Part shown: one piece after another, positions 8,462-17,285 of the stretch
Layout of the letters: the number at the start of each line of letters is the position of its first letter
Position numbering within the stretch: position 1 is the stretch's first letter
Assembly: GCF_042679605.1 (NCBI RefSeq)
Contig: NZ_JBHTMU010000011.1
Coordinates: 45,081 to 109,080, forward strand
Direction: 5' to 3'
DNA: 64,000 bases
Source: Litorisediminicola beolgyonensis
GTDB taxonomy: Bacteria; Pseudomonadota; Alphaproteobacteria; Rhodobacterales; Rhodobacteraceae
Notes under the pieces: generated by a model
What the model was told of the DNA's origin: nothing
The model's database searches: none
The model's input: only the letters and a program-made list of their open reading frames with translations
Made by a program: the position numbers and the translations under genes

Positions 8462-9643
8462 ATGCAGATCGAGACGCTGATCCTGGGCGCCGGCGCCGCC
8501 GGGCTGATGTGTGCCGCCGAGGCGGGGCCACGCACGCTGGTGATCGACCATGCGCGCGCGCCGGGCGAGAAAATTCGCATCTCGGGCGGCGGGCGCTGCA
8601 ATTTCACCAATCTCGGGATCGCGCCCGAGCGGTTCCTGGGCGGCAATCCGCATTTCCACAAATCCGCGCTGGCGCGCTACACCCAGTGGGATTTCATCGA
8701 GCTCGTCTCGCGCCACGGCATCGCCTGGCATGAAAAGACGCTGGGTCAGCTCTTTTGCGACGGCAAGGCCACCCAGATCGTCGAGATGCTGGTCGGCGAG
8801 GCCCGCGCCGCCGGTGCCGAGCTCTGGCTACAAACGTCGCTGACGGGTCTCGACCACGGCCCGGAGGGATTTCGCGCCACGCTCGAGCGCGAGGGCCGAC
8901 GCAAGACCGTGACCGCGCACAACCTGGTGCTCGCGACGGGCGGCAAGTCGATCCCGAAGATGGGGGCGACGGGTCTGGCCTACGAGATTGCCCGACGGTT
9001 CGGGCTCGAGGTCACCGAGACGCGTCCCGGGCTCGTTCCGCTCACCTTCCCCGAAGGTCGCTTCGCCGCGATCTCGGGCGTTGCGACACCTGCGGGCGTG
9101 ACCGCGGACGGGCCGCGGTTCGACGAGGCGCTGCTCTTCACCCATCGCGGTCTCTCGGGGCCCGCGGTGCTGCAGGCGTCGAGCTACTGGCGCGAGGGTT
9201 CCGCGATCTCGGTCGATCTCATGCCAGGTGTCGATCTTGGTGCAGATCTTCGAGCAAAGAGAACCGGCGACGGCAAGCGTGGCCTGAGCACGGAGTTGGC
9301 AAAGCTTCTGCCCGCGCGGCTGGTCGAGCACCTGTCGGGCGAGATCGACCTGGGCGGGCGGCTGGGCGATCTCTCGGATGCGCGCATCGACGCGCTGGTC
9401 GCAGCGATGGGGGATTGGGAGCTGCGGCCCTCGGGCTCCGAGGGCTATCGCACGGCCGAAGTCACCCTCGGCGGGATAGATACGGACGGGCTGTCCTCGA
9501 AGACGATGGCGGCGAAGACGGTGCCGGGGCTCTATGCCATCGGCGAGGCGGTGGACGTCACGGGCTGGCTCGGCGGGTACAACTTCCAATGGGCCTGGTC
9601 CTCCGGCTGGGCCGCAGGCCAGGCGATCGCCGCCGCGCGCTGA
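8462..9643 (+). CDS. HI0933/YhiN-family flavoprotein
   Basis: A 393-residue FAD-binding protein. The dinucleotide-binding start is ETLILGAGAAGLMCAAEA (residues 3-20), followed by the family signature KIRISGGGRCNFTN, VLATGGKSIPKMGATG and the C-terminal AIGEAVDVTGWLGGYNFQWAWSSG. The family (BaiN/RdsA-like) consists of NAD(P)/FAD oxidoreductases, some reported as tRNA or bile-acid modifying enzymes; the role here is unknown. The start at ATG 8462 coincides with the beginning of the Rossmann strand; the frame is open far upstream but without similarity. Confidence 0.85.
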   Translation: MQIETLILGAGAAGLMCAAEAGPRTLVIDHARAPGEKIRISGGGRCNFTNLGIAPERFLGGNPHFHKSALARYTQWDFIELVSRHGIAWHEKTLGQLFCDGKATQIVEMLVGEARAAGAELWLQTSLTGLDHGPEGFRATLEREGRRKTVTAHNLVLATGGKSIPKMGATGLAYEIARRFGLEVTETRPGLVPLTFPEGRFAAISGVATPAGVTADGPRFDEALLFTHRGLSGPAVLQASSYWREGSAISVDLMPGVDLGADLRAKRTGDGKRGLSTELAKLLPARLVEHLSGEIDLGGRLGDLSDARIDALVAAMGDWELRPSGSEGYRTAEVTLGGIDTDGLSSKTMAAKTVPGLYAIGEAVDVTGWLGGYNFQWAWSSGWAAGQAIAAAR

Positions 9644-9686
9644 CGAAATCCGAACCGGATTTCGCGCGAATTCCGGTCCGGAATTC
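9644..9686 (+). terminator. Two tandem hairpins after the flavoprotein gene
   Basis: Directly after the stop, CGAAATCCG (9644-9652) pairs with CGGATTTCG (9656-9664) across a 3-base loop. A second palindrome GAATTCCGG-T-CCGGAATTC follows at 9668-9686. There is no U-tract, so a classical intrinsic terminator is not proved; the pair may stabilise the 3' end or act with Rho. Confidence 0.45.
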
Positions 9687-9780
9687 GGGCCCCCGGTGGA
9701 CAGGTCGCGCCCCGGACCGGACCCCAGATCACACGGCTTTGTGAGCACCGCTGCGGCGGCGCCTCGTTACGCTCGGCCCC

Positions 9781-10608
9781 ATGATACGCCTCGCTCTCGC
9801 GGCGCTTGCCGCTCACGCCCTCGCCTCGCCCGCCGCCGCGCAGGAGCAGCGCCGCCCCTCGCATTGCATCGCCGTCGCCGATGCCGCGCCGGGGCTCGAG
9901 TACCTCCACAAGGCATCCTGGCAGGCGCCCGTGCCCGAGTTTTCGGTCCGGCTGCATTACATCTCGCACGCCTCCTTCCTGATCCAGACCGAGGGCGGGC
10001 TCTCGGCGGTCACCGATTTCACTGGCTTCATCGGGAACGTGCCGCTGATCCCGGACGTGGTGACCATGAACCACGCCCACACCACCCATTGGACGCCAGC
10101 GCCCGACCCCGCCATCCCGCACGTTCTGCCGGGCTGGAGCGAGGTCTTCGGCGAAGGCATCGACCACCATCTCGACCTGGGCGAAATGCTGGTGCGCAAC
10201 GTCTCGACCGATATCCGCGCGACCTATGGCGGGGTCGAGGAGAACGGCAATTCGATCTTCGTCTTCGAGGTCGCCGGGCTCTGTATCGGCCATCTCGGGC
10301 ATCTGCATCACGAACCGAACGACCAGCAATACGCCGCCCTCGGACGGCTCGACGTGGTGATGGTCCCGGTCGATGGCGGCTACACGATGGAGCGCGCGGC
10401 GATGATCCGGGTGATCGAGCGGCTGAAAAGCCGGGTGATCATCCCGATGCACTGGTTCTCGGGCAGCGCCCTGTCCTTCTTCCTCGACGAGCTCGATGGC
10501 CGCTTTCCCGTCGAACGCCCCGGGACCGCCACGCTGGAGATCTCTCTGCGCTCGCTGCCGGACCGGCCGACGATCACCGTCCTGGAGCCGCAACTGCTCT
10601 CCGAGTGA
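9781..10608 (+). CDS. Secreted metallo-beta-lactamase-fold hydrolase
   Basis: A 275-residue protein with a signal peptide of about 22 residues ending in SPAAAQE, so it is likely periplasmic. The metallo-beta-lactamase fold is shown by HYISHASFLIQTEGG, a modified metal motif NHAHTTH (HxHxxH with Thr in place of the usual Asp), GHLGHLHH, PVDGGYTM and IIPMHW. The pattern is close to the UlaG/UPF0173 branch. The altered metal motif means the metal content and activity cannot be presumed. Confidence 0.75.
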   Translation: MIRLALAALAAHALASPAAAQEQRRPSHCIAVADAAPGLEYLHKASWQAPVPEFSVRLHYISHASFLIQTEGGLSAVTDFTGFIGNVPLIPDVVTMNHAHTTHWTPAPDPAIPHVLPGWSEVFGEGIDHHLDLGEMLVRNVSTDIRATYGGVEENGNSIFVFEVAGLCIGHLGHLHHEPNDQQYAALGRLDVVMVPVDGGYTMERAAMIRVIERLKSRVIIPMHWFSGSALSFFLDELDGRFPVERPGTATLEISLRSLPDRPTITVLEPQLLSE

Positions 10609-10661
10609 GCCCCTTGGGGATGGCCGAACGGCGCGCTAGGTAGCGGCGCAAGGAGACGCCC

Positions 10662-12083
10662 ATGCCCAAACCCGCCGACACCGCCTTTCTCGACGCGCTG
10701 GCCGCGCAGCTGCCCGCTGACACGCTCCGGCCCGCCGAGGCGCGCTATCTCGAGGAACCGCGTGGCCGCTGGGAGGGCGCCGCCACCCACCTGGCCCTGC
10801 CCCGCAGCGCCGAGGAGGTCTCGCTGATCGTCCGGGCTGCATCCGAGGCGCGGGTCGGCCTCGTGCCCTATGGCGGCGGCACCGGCCTCGTCGGCGGCCA
10901 GGTCGCGCCCGCCGAGGCGGGAACGCCGCTTCTGGTGTCGCTCGAGCGCATGACCAAGCTGCGCGAGGTCTTTTCCGAGGAGAACGTGCTGATCGCCGAG
11001 GCCGGGGCGATCCTCGCCGATGTTCAGGCCGCCGCCGAAAACGCCGGGCGGCTCTTCCCCCTGTCCCTCGCCTCGGAAGGCTCGGCGCGGATCGGCGGGC
11101 TTCTGGCGACCAATGCGGGCGGGATCAACGTGCTGCGCTACGGCAATGCGCGCGATCTGTGTCTTGGGCTCGAAGCGGTTCTGCCGTCAGGTGACATCTG
11201 GCACGGCCTCAAGCGGCTGCGGAAGGACAATACCGGCTACGATCTGCGCAATCTCCTGATCGGCGCGGAAGGCACGCTCGGGATCATCACCGCGGCGAGC
11301 CTGCGGCTCTTCCCGCGGCCCGCCGCGACGGGAACCGCCTTTCTGGCGGTTGAGAGCCCTGCGGCGGCGCTCTCGCTTCTCGCGCGCGCGCGCGACGCTC
11401 TGGGAGAGGCGATCAGCGCCTTCGAGCTGATCGGCAAGACGGGCCTCGATTTCCTCTCCGAGGTCCTGCCCGAGGTCCGCCAGCCCTTCGAGACCGCCCC
11501 GGACTGGTCGGTTCTGATCGAGGTCGGGCTGGCCGCCGGTCTCGATCCGACCGAGGCGCTGGAGGCGCTTTTCGTCGAGGGTCACGAGGCCGGGCTCGTC
11601 TCCGACGGTGTGATCGCGCGGTCGGGGCAGCAGGCAGAGGAGTTCTGGGCGGTCCGCGAGCGCATCCCCGAAGCCAACCGCATGATCGGTGCGGTATCGA
11701 GCCACGACATTTCGCTGCCACTGTCGCAGGTGCCGGAGTTCATCCCGGAAGGCATTCGTCTTCTGTCCGGGATCGGGCAGTTCCGTGTGAATTGCTTCGG
11801 GCATCTCGGCGACGGCAACTTGCACTACAATGTCTTCCCGATGCCGGGAAAGAGCCGCTCCGACCATGTCTCCGAGCGCGACGAGATCAAGCGCTGCCTG
11901 CACGATCTGGTCCACGAGATGGGCGGGTCGGTCTCGGCCGAGCACGGGATCGGGCGGCTCAAGGTCGATGATCTCGAACGCTACGCCGATCCCGCGAAGC
12001 TCGCGGCGATGCGGGCGATCAAGTCGGCGCTCGACCCCCACGGCATCATGAATCCCGGTGCGGTGCTGCGCGCCTCAGCGTGA
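10662..12083 (+). CDS. FAD-binding oxidoreductase, D-2-hydroxyacid dehydrogenase type
   Basis: A 473-residue flavoprotein of the GlcD/D-lactate/D-2-hydroxyglutarate dehydrogenase family. The PCMH-type FAD domain covers about residues 45-230 (VPYGGGTGLVGGQV, GRLFPLSLASEGSARIGGLLATNAGG, GAEGTLGIITAASL), and the C-terminal catalytic domain carries NCFGHLGDGNLHYNVFP and SAEHGIGRLK. Length and motifs fit D-2-hydroxyglutarate or D-lactate dehydrogenase. No iron-sulfur partner gene is adjacent. AAGGAGAC precedes ATG 10662. Its end overlaps the convergent transglycosylase gene by 9 bp. Confidence 0.85.
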   Translation: MPKPADTAFLDALAAQLPADTLRPAEARYLEEPRGRWEGAATHLALPRSAEEVSLIVRAASEARVGLVPYGGGTGLVGGQVAPAEAGTPLLVSLERMTKLREVFSEENVLIAEAGAILADVQAAAENAGRLFPLSLASEGSARIGGLLATNAGGINVLRYGNARDLCLGLEAVLPSGDIWHGLKRLRKDNTGYDLRNLLIGAEGTLGIITAASLRLFPRPAATGTAFLAVESPAAALSLLARARDALGEAISAFELIGKTGLDFLSEVLPEVRQPFETAPDWSVLIEVGLAAGLDPTEALEALFVEGHEAGLVSDGVIARSGQQAEEFWAVRERIPEANRMIGAVSSHDISLPLSQVPEFIPEGIRLLSGIGQFRVNCFGHLGDGNLHYNVFPMPGKSRSDHVSERDEIKRCLHDLVHEMGGSVSAEHGIGRLKVDDLERYADPAKLAAMRAIKSALDPHGIMNPGAVLRASA

Positions 12084-12905
12084 GACGTTGAAGACGCAGC
12101 CATCGGACAGGAACATCGGCGGCGTCCGGCAGAGGCCCCGCGCCATCTCGAACGCGGCTAGGACCTTGGGGACGTAATCGCGCGTCTCGGCGTAGTTCGG
12201 AACGCCCCCCGCCCCGTCGATCGCATTCTCACCGGCATTGTAGCCCGCGAGAACCAGCATCGGATCGCCCTCGAACTTGTCCATCAGGAAATCGAGAAAG
12301 GCGACGCCCCCCTTGATATTGTCGGCGGGATCGAAGCTGTCGCGGACCCCGAACCGTTCGGCGGTCGCGGGCATGAGCTGCATCAGGCCCTGCGCACCGG
12401 CATGGCTTTTCGCGTCCTTCTTGCCGGAGGATTCGACCGCCATCACCGCGAGCGCCAGCGCGGGCGAGACCTGCGTGCCGACGGTCGAGCGCAGGAGATC
12501 GGTGCCGTGGCGCGCCGCCATGTCCTGCAGGGCCTGAAGGCGCGGGGCATGCACCCCCCCGGATTTCACCGCCAAGAGGGCCGGTTCGAGCCGCCCGGGC
12601 CCTGCCCCGTCGCGCTTGGCCGAGACCTTGTCCCAGAACCAGGCGTACTTCCCGGTGGCAGCCGCGGGTTTCGCAACGCGGGCCGCAACCGGCTGCGGCG
12701 CTGAAAGCGAGGGACGCACCGGCACCGCCGGCTCGGCGCGGGGCGCGATCTGGACGGTGATGCGCGGACCCGCCCCGGGTTTCGGCGGCTTGACGCGCTT
12801 GGCGGAGAAATCGACGAAGGCCGGTGCATCGGCCAGCACCGGCGCGGGGACCGCGACAGAGGCGGTCAGCACGGCGACAAGCGCCGCGAAATAGCTGCGT
12901 GACAT
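12075..12905 (-). CDS. Lytic transglycosylase (SLT domain)
   Basis: A 276-residue exported muramidase-like protein. A signal peptide (residues 1-25, ending VPAPVLADA) is followed by a proline/alanine-rich linker and the SLT/goose-lysozyme domain from about residue 130. The motifs are ALAVMAVESSGKKDA (catalytic Glu), SHAGAQGLMQLMPATAERFG and LVLAGYNAGENAI. Lytic transglycosylases open peptidoglycan for envelope-spanning machines. Its place just upstream of and divergent from the Flp pilus genes suggests a role in pilus assembly, by inference. Confidence 0.88.
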   Translation of the reverse strand: MSRSYFAALVAVLTASVAVPAPVLADAPAFVDFSAKRVKPPKPGAGPRITVQIAPRAEPAVPVRPSLSAPQPVAARVAKPAAATGKYAWFWDKVSAKRDGAGPGRLEPALLAVKSGGVHAPRLQALQDMAARHGTDLLRSTVGTQVSPALALAVMAVESSGKKDAKSHAGAQGLMQLMPATAERFGVRDSFDPADNIKGGVAFLDFLMDKFEGDPMLVLAGYNAGENAIDGAGGVPNYAETRDYVPKVLAAFEMARGLCRTPPMFLSDGCVFNVSR

Positions 12906-13252
12906 GGGACCTGCTCTTATCTGCCTCGTTTTTCAATAGGATGCCACAGGCGCGCGTGGCACGCATCAGGGCTGTCATTTCGGCGTCGCGTTTTGCGTCC
13001 CAACGTGGCCAATAGGCCAATTCGCCGCCATTCTTCCATGCAGGAGTTAATTTTTTACGAATATATTCAGAGGGATAATGCGCCCGCACTTTGATCCGCG
13101 ACATTGCAAAAACGTTCCATTCCGGCCCAACTCCTGCCCCAATCCGAGGGCTTTATCACCGCATACCGAGACGGGATCAGGTCATGAGAGAGGCCGTGGT
13201 GTCCCGGGGCGGTGCGAAAAAACGAGAGCAATGAGACCTACGGAGACGAAAC
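12906..13252. other. Divergent intergenic region between transglycosylase and Flp pilin
   Basis: About 350 bp without a convincing gene. It must hold the promoters for the transglycosylase (leftward) and the first pilin (rightward). A locally AT-rich block lies near 13046-13070 and includes TTAA-N7-CGAA at 13047-13061, a poor match to the CtrA site TTAA-N7-TTAA. CtrA control of Flp pili is known in alphaproteobacteria, but this match is too weak to claim. Confidence 0.5.
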
Positions 13253-13441
13253 ATGCTTAAATTCCTCAAGACCTTCCGCAAGGACGAAGACGGCGCAGTC
13301 ACGGTGGACTGGGTGGTTCTGACCGCCGCAGTCGTCGGCCTGGCCATCGCAGCCTACTCGACCATCGAGACCTCCTCGAAGGGCCTGATCCAGGCTGCAG
13401 GCAACGCCGTTTCCGCCGAGAACGACGGCTTCTCGAAGTAA
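13253..13441 (+). CDS. flp1: Flp-type pilin 1
   Basis: A 62-residue class IVb (Flp) prepilin. A basic leader MLKFLKTFRKDEDG ends in the prepilin-peptidase glycine, followed by AVTVDWVVLTAAVVGLAIAAY, the hydrophobic polymerisation helix. Positions +5 and +6 after the cleavage site are Asp-Trp instead of the Glu-Tyr of classical Flp pilins. It heads the Tad locus and would be the pilus subunit. GGAGACGAAAC precedes the ATG. Confidence 0.93.
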   Translation: MLKFLKTFRKDEDGAVTVDWVVLTAAVVGLAIAAYSTIETSSKGLIQAAGNAVSAENDGFSK

Positions 13442-13451
13442 ACCGCGTGGT

Positions 13452-13479
13452 GAGCGCTCCGGACCCGTTCGGAGCGCTC
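13452..13479 (+). terminator. Stem-loop between the two pilin genes
   Basis: GAGCGCTCCG (13452-13461) pairs perfectly with CGGAGCGCTC (13470-13479), with an 8-base loop, beginning 10 bp after the first pilin stop. No U-tract follows, so partial termination or protection of the pilin mRNA against 3' decay is more likely than full termination. Such a structure would raise the level of pilin 1 over downstream genes; this is inference. Confidence 0.5.
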
Positions 13480-13505
13480 CCTCACTCCGAGGTGGAGCGG
13501 ATATT

Positions 13506-13694
13506 ATGAAACAGGTATTCAAGACGTTCTTTCGCGACGAAGCCGGTGCCGTCACCGTGGATTGGGTCGTGATCACCGCAGCTGTCGTCGGCATGGCCGC
13601 CGTGTCGTTCTGGGCAATCGAGGATACCTCCCTGGCTCTGCTCGACGCCGCAGGAAACGCTGTCGACCGCGAGAACGACGGCTTCTCCAAGTAA
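13506..13694 (+). CDS. flp2: Flp-type pilin 2
   Basis: A second 62-residue Flp prepilin, with leader MKQVFKTFFRDEAG and then AVTVDWVVITAAVVGMAAVSF. It has the same cleavage region, the same DW at +5/+6 and the same C-terminal ENDGFSK as the first pilin, while the middle differs. A tandem duplication with divergence is the simple explanation. It may be a minor pilin or an alternative major subunit. GGTGGAGCGG lies before the ATG. Confidence 0.92.
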   Translation: MKQVFKTFFRDEAGAVTVDWVVITAAVVGMAAVSFWAIEDTSLALLDAAGNAVDRENDGFSK

Positions 13695-13902
13695 CGCTCG
13701 GATCGCCGCGCAGACGCGCCGCACCATTGACGCCGCGCCGGACCACCGGGGCGGCGATGTCTTTTCCGGCCCACCGCACGCAGAGCGCGCCAATCAAAGG
13801 TCCCGACGCGGGCGCGATTTGGCCACAAAGCACCGACAGAGTGTCTTCGCGCGCAAAGGGCGCGGCGCATCGAAGCGGCGCCAGAACAAATGAGGTGAGA
13901 GA

Positions 13903-14763
13903 ATGCGACTGGTATTCGGACTGGTCCTTATCGCGGGGCTCGGCCTGGCCGCCGTCGCGGTGTACATGGCCAAGAACTACATCGGTGCCTACGAGACCGC
14001 GCTCCAAGAGGAACGCGAGCGGCAGAACGAGATCGTCAAGACACGCGACATCTACATCGCCACCCGCGCCATCGCCTTCGGCGAAACGCTGACGACCGAG
14101 GATGTCCGCCTCGCAAAATGGACGGTCGACGCCCTGCCCGAGACCTATTTCGACGAGGAAAACCCCTTCTTCGTCCCCGAGGAAGGCCCCCGCGTCGCGC
14201 TGCGTCCGATCGAGTTGAACGAAGCTTTCTCGAGCGTGAAGGTCTCCGAGCCCGGCGGCGATGCCGGTCTGACCTCGCGGCTTGAAAAAGGTCAGCGCGC
14301 CTTCGCGCTTCGGGTCGACGTGGCCTCGGGCGTGTCGGGCTTCCTGCGCCCGGGCGACAAGGTCGACATCTACTGGACCGGCAACATCCGGATGAGCGAT
14401 CCGAACCTGCCCCAGGGCGATGTGACCAAGCTGATCCAGGCCGGTATCACTCTGATCGCCATCGACCAGACCGCCGAGGTCGATGCCCCGGAAAGCGCGA
14501 TGATCGCGCGAACCGTGACTGTCGCCGTCACGCCGCAGCAGGTCGCAGCACTCGCGCAAGCGCAGTCGACCGGTAGCCTGTCGCTGTCTCTCATGGCTCA
14601 TAACGACGAAACCGTCGCCGAAGCCATCGAGGTCGATCAGCGCACGCTTCTCGGGATCAAGAAGGAAGAGAAGAAATCGCCCACCAAGTCGCTGCAGGTC
14701 TGCACCATCCGGACCCGCCGCGGAAACGACGTGGTCGAGATCCCGATCCCCTGCACGAACTGA
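13903..14763 (+). CDS. cpaB: Flp pilus assembly protein CpaB
   Basis: A 286-residue protein with one N-terminal membrane segment (residues 2-24) and a periplasmic SAF-type domain (IYIATRAIAFGETLTTEDVRLAKW), followed by the RcpC/CpaB region with LEKGQRAFALRVDVASGVSGFLRPGDKVDIYWTG. CpaB (RcpC) is thought to support secretin function in the periplasm. It lies 208 bp after pilin 2, and a strong terminator follows it. Confidence 0.92.
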   Translation: MRLVFGLVLIAGLGLAAVAVYMAKNYIGAYETALQEERERQNEIVKTRDIYIATRAIAFGETLTTEDVRLAKWTVDALPETYFDEENPFFVPEEGPRVALRPIELNEAFSSVKVSEPGGDAGLTSRLEKGQRAFALRVDVASGVSGFLRPGDKVDIYWTGNIRMSDPNLPQGDVTKLIQAGITLIAIDQTAEVDAPESAMIARTVTVAVTPQQVAALAQAQSTGSLSLSLMAHNDETVAEAIEVDQRTLLGIKKEEKKSPTKSLQVCTIRTRRGNDVVEIPIPCTN

Positions 14764-14796
14764 GCCCGACGGTTCTTCCGAAAGAGCCGGAATCGC

Positions 14797-14824
14797 AAGG
14801 CGCCCCTCCCCGGGGCGCCTTTTT
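14797..14824 (+). terminator. Intrinsic terminator after cpaB
   Basis: GGCGCCCC pairs with GGGGCGCC around a 5-base loop at 14799-14819, flanked by AA on the 5' side and TTTTT on the 3' side, 34 bp after the cpaB stop. It is a classical Rho-independent terminator. It separates the pilin/cpaB transcript from the secretin and motor genes, so cpaC needs its own promoter in 14825-14981. Confidence 0.85.
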
Positions 14825-14981
14825 GCATATCGGGAAATTCTTGTGGTTGTTGCGACTAATCCACAGAAACCCCGCCGAGAAACCCATTGATTCTTGAAAA
14901 CAATCCCGAACTGCCGCATCGTGGCGGGAAGATCGGGCGAAAAGACCCGACCCTTGAGGCGTGATCGGAAAGGCAGGTCAC

Positions 14982-16409
14982 ATGAAGATCGACGGTTTTC
15001 TAAAGGCGGCCCTCACGGGGCTGGTCCTTGCCGCTGCGCCGATGGCGCCGCCGCTCCAGGCCGAGACCCTGCGCATCGTGCAAGGCCGGGTCGGATCGGC
15101 GTTGAACGTGTCCATGAACCGGGCGGTCGTCGTCGAGAGCGATACGCCCTTCGCCGAGCTTTCGATCGCGAACCCCGCCATCGCCGACATCTCGTCCCTG
15201 TCCGACCGCACGATCTACGTGCTGGGCAAGGCCCCCGGCACCACGACGCTGACCATCCTCGACCCGAACGGGCGGCTGATCTCGAATATCGACGTGCGTG
15301 TCTCGGCCGATGTCTCTGAATTCAAGGAGCGTCTGCGGCAGATCCTGCCCGACGAGAAGATCGAGGTCCGGACCGCCAATGACGGCATCGTCCTGTCGGG
15401 CACGGTCTCCTCGGCCCAGTCGCTGGACCGCGCGCTCGGCCTGGCCGAGCGCTACGCGCCCGAGCGGGTGTCGAACCTGATGAGCGTGGGCGGTGTGCAG
15501 CAGGTCATGCTGCAGGTCCGCTTCGCCGAAATGCGCCGCTCCGTCTCCAAGGCGCTCCGCTCGTCGGTCTCCTTCGCCGGTGACATCCTCGGCGGCGATG
15601 TCGGCGTCGGCGCGGCCTCCGGTACGCAATTGTCGAACAACCCCACCCTGACCAGCAGCCTCGGCGGCGGCGTGTCCGCGGGCACGGACTCGAACGGCGC
15701 GGTCGTCTTCGGGTTCGATGCCGGTGGACTCGAGGTCGGCATTCTTCTCGAAGCGCTTGAATCCAAAGGCGTCGTCCGGACGCTCGCGGAACCGAACCTC
15801 ACCGCCCTCTCCGGCCAGGAGGCGAGCTTTCTCGCCGGTGGCGAATACCCGATCCCGGTCAGCCAGGGCGACGGCACGGTCTCGGTCGAGTTCAAGAATT
15901 TCGGCGTCGAGCTGGACTTCATCCCGCGCGTCGTCGACGGCGACCTGATCAATCTCGAACTGAACACCGCGGTCTCCTCGATCGACCCGGCGAATGGCAT
16001 CGATCTCGGCTCGATCCGTATCGACGCCTTCTCGCGCCGTGAAGCCTCGACCACAATCGAGCTCCGCGACGGCGAAAGCTTCGCGATCGCTGGCCTTCTT
16101 CAGGACGATTTCACCGACGCGACCGGCCAGGTGCCCTGGCTCGGCGACGTTCCGGTCCTGGGCGCGCTCTTCCGCAGCGCCGAGTACCAGCGCTCGCAAT
16201 CCGAGCTCGTGATCATCGTGACGCCGCATCTCGTGACCCCCACCCGGGGCGAGGCGCTGGCGCTTCCGACCGATCGGGTGCGGCCGCCGACGGAGAAGGA
16301 CCTGTTCCTCTATGGCCGGACCGCGGCCGGAACCCGCGCGCCCAAGGGCGGCGCCGGAGAGGTTGCGCGCCAGGACTTTACCGGGTCCTACGGCTACGTG
16401 ATGGAGTGA
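14982..16409 (+). CDS. cpaC: Outer-membrane secretin CpaC/RcpA
   Basis: A 475-residue secretin forming the outer-membrane channel of the Flp pilus. There is a signal peptide (residues 1-28), an N-terminal pilus-assembly/BON-like domain (TIYVLGKAPGTTTLTILD, GIVLSGTVSSAQSLDRAL) and the secretin domain from about residue 230, ending with VPWLGDVPVLGALFRS and ELVIIVTPHLVTP. ATG 14982 is preferred over the in-frame GTG 14961, since AGGCAGG precedes it and the signal peptide begins there. Confidence 0.93.
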   Translation: MKIDGFLKAALTGLVLAAAPMAPPLQAETLRIVQGRVGSALNVSMNRAVVVESDTPFAELSIANPAIADISSLSDRTIYVLGKAPGTTTLTILDPNGRLISNIDVRVSADVSEFKERLRQILPDEKIEVRTANDGIVLSGTVSSAQSLDRALGLAERYAPERVSNLMSVGGVQQVMLQVRFAEMRRSVSKALRSSVSFAGDILGGDVGVGAASGTQLSNNPTLTSSLGGGVSAGTDSNGAVVFGFDAGGLEVGILLEALESKGVVRTLAEPNLTALSGQEASFLAGGEYPIPVSQGDGTVSVEFKNFGVELDFIPRVVDGDLINLELNTAVSSIDPANGIDLGSIRIDAFSRREASTTIELRDGESFAIAGLLQDDFTDATGQVPWLGDVPVLGALFRSAEYQRSQSELVIIVTPHLVTPTRGEALALPTDRVRPPTEKDLFLYGRTAAGTRAPKGGAGEVARQDFTGSYGYVME

Positions 16410-16431
16410 GGCGATGAGCGTGGGGCAGCAT

Positions 16432-17085
16432 ATGAAAAAGACATCCCTTCTTCTCGGCTGCCTCGGGCTGGCCGCAGGCTGCGGCGATGCAGGTCGCGAC
16501 CCGGTCTACACCCAGTTCCACCGCGAGGCCGGTGCGCTGATCGACACCGGCGGCTTCGGCGCGGCGACGATGAACAACACCCGCCTGATGACGGGCGAGG
16601 CGCAATATACCTACGATCTCGCCCAGCGCTTCGCCTCCGAGGTGATGACGACGGTCAACTTCGCCTTCAATTCCTCTGAGCTGGACGCGGGCGCACGCGA
16701 CGTGCTGCGCGAACAGGCGCATTGGATCAGGCAGTTCCCCGAAGTCCGCTTCAAGGTCTTCGGCCACACCGACGGTGTCGGCTCGGACAGCTACAACAAG
16801 CGCCTCGGCCTCGCCCGCGCGCAGGCTGTCGTCGCTTTCCTCGGCAGCCAGGGCGTGAGCCTGTCGCGCCTAGAGGCCGTCGTCTCCTTCGGCGAGACCC
16901 AGCCGCTGATCGTCACCGAGGGCCGCGAGCGCCGCAACCGGCGGACCGTGACCGAGGTTTCGGGCTTCGTCTCGGGCCATCCGCAGGTTCTCGATGGCCA
17001 ATACGCCGCCATCGTCTACCGCGATTACGTGCGCTCGGCGCAACCGGCACCGACGCTCTCGGGCGGGTCGTCAATCGACGGCTGA
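16432..17085 (+). CDS. OmpA-domain lipoprotein of the Tad locus
   Basis: About 217 residues. The N-terminus MKKTSLLLGCLGLAAGC is a lipoprotein signal with the lipobox LAAGC. The C-terminal OmpA/peptidoglycan-binding domain reads VNFAFNSSELDAGARDVL, VFGHTDGVGSDSYNKRLGLARAQAV and GRERRNRRTV. It occupies the place of CpaD between the secretin and CpaE. An in-frame ATG at 16414 is an alternative start. It probably anchors the secretin to peptidoglycan; this is inference from place and domain. Confidence 0.85.
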   Translation: MKKTSLLLGCLGLAAGCGDAGRDPVYTQFHREAGALIDTGGFGAATMNNTRLMTGEAQYTYDLAQRFASEVMTTVNFAFNSSELDAGARDVLREQAHWIRQFPEVRFKVFGHTDGVGSDSYNKRLGLARAQAVVAFLGSQGVSLSRLEAVVSFGETQPLIVTEGRERRNRRTVTEVSGFVSGHPQVLDGQYAAIVYRDYVRSAQPAPTLSGGSSIDG

Positions 17086-17285
17086 CGGCTCCAATCGTCT
17101 GGGAAACCCGGACAATTGCCCTTTTCCGTCCAAATCTCGCCGCCTTTGCCTGCCACTAACTGATCCTTGAGACCGGTGCGTCCAGCGATGGGCGCAGTCG
17201 GTTGCCCGGACGTGCGGGCGGGGGACGGTCTGACGATCTGTCGTCGCTCCACGTATCCGGTCATAGAACAAAGGATACGAGGCGT

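Noticed and set aside
13047..13061. A CtrA binding site upstream of the first pilin
   Set aside because: TTAA-N7-CGAA has two mismatches in the second half-site; too weak without further support.
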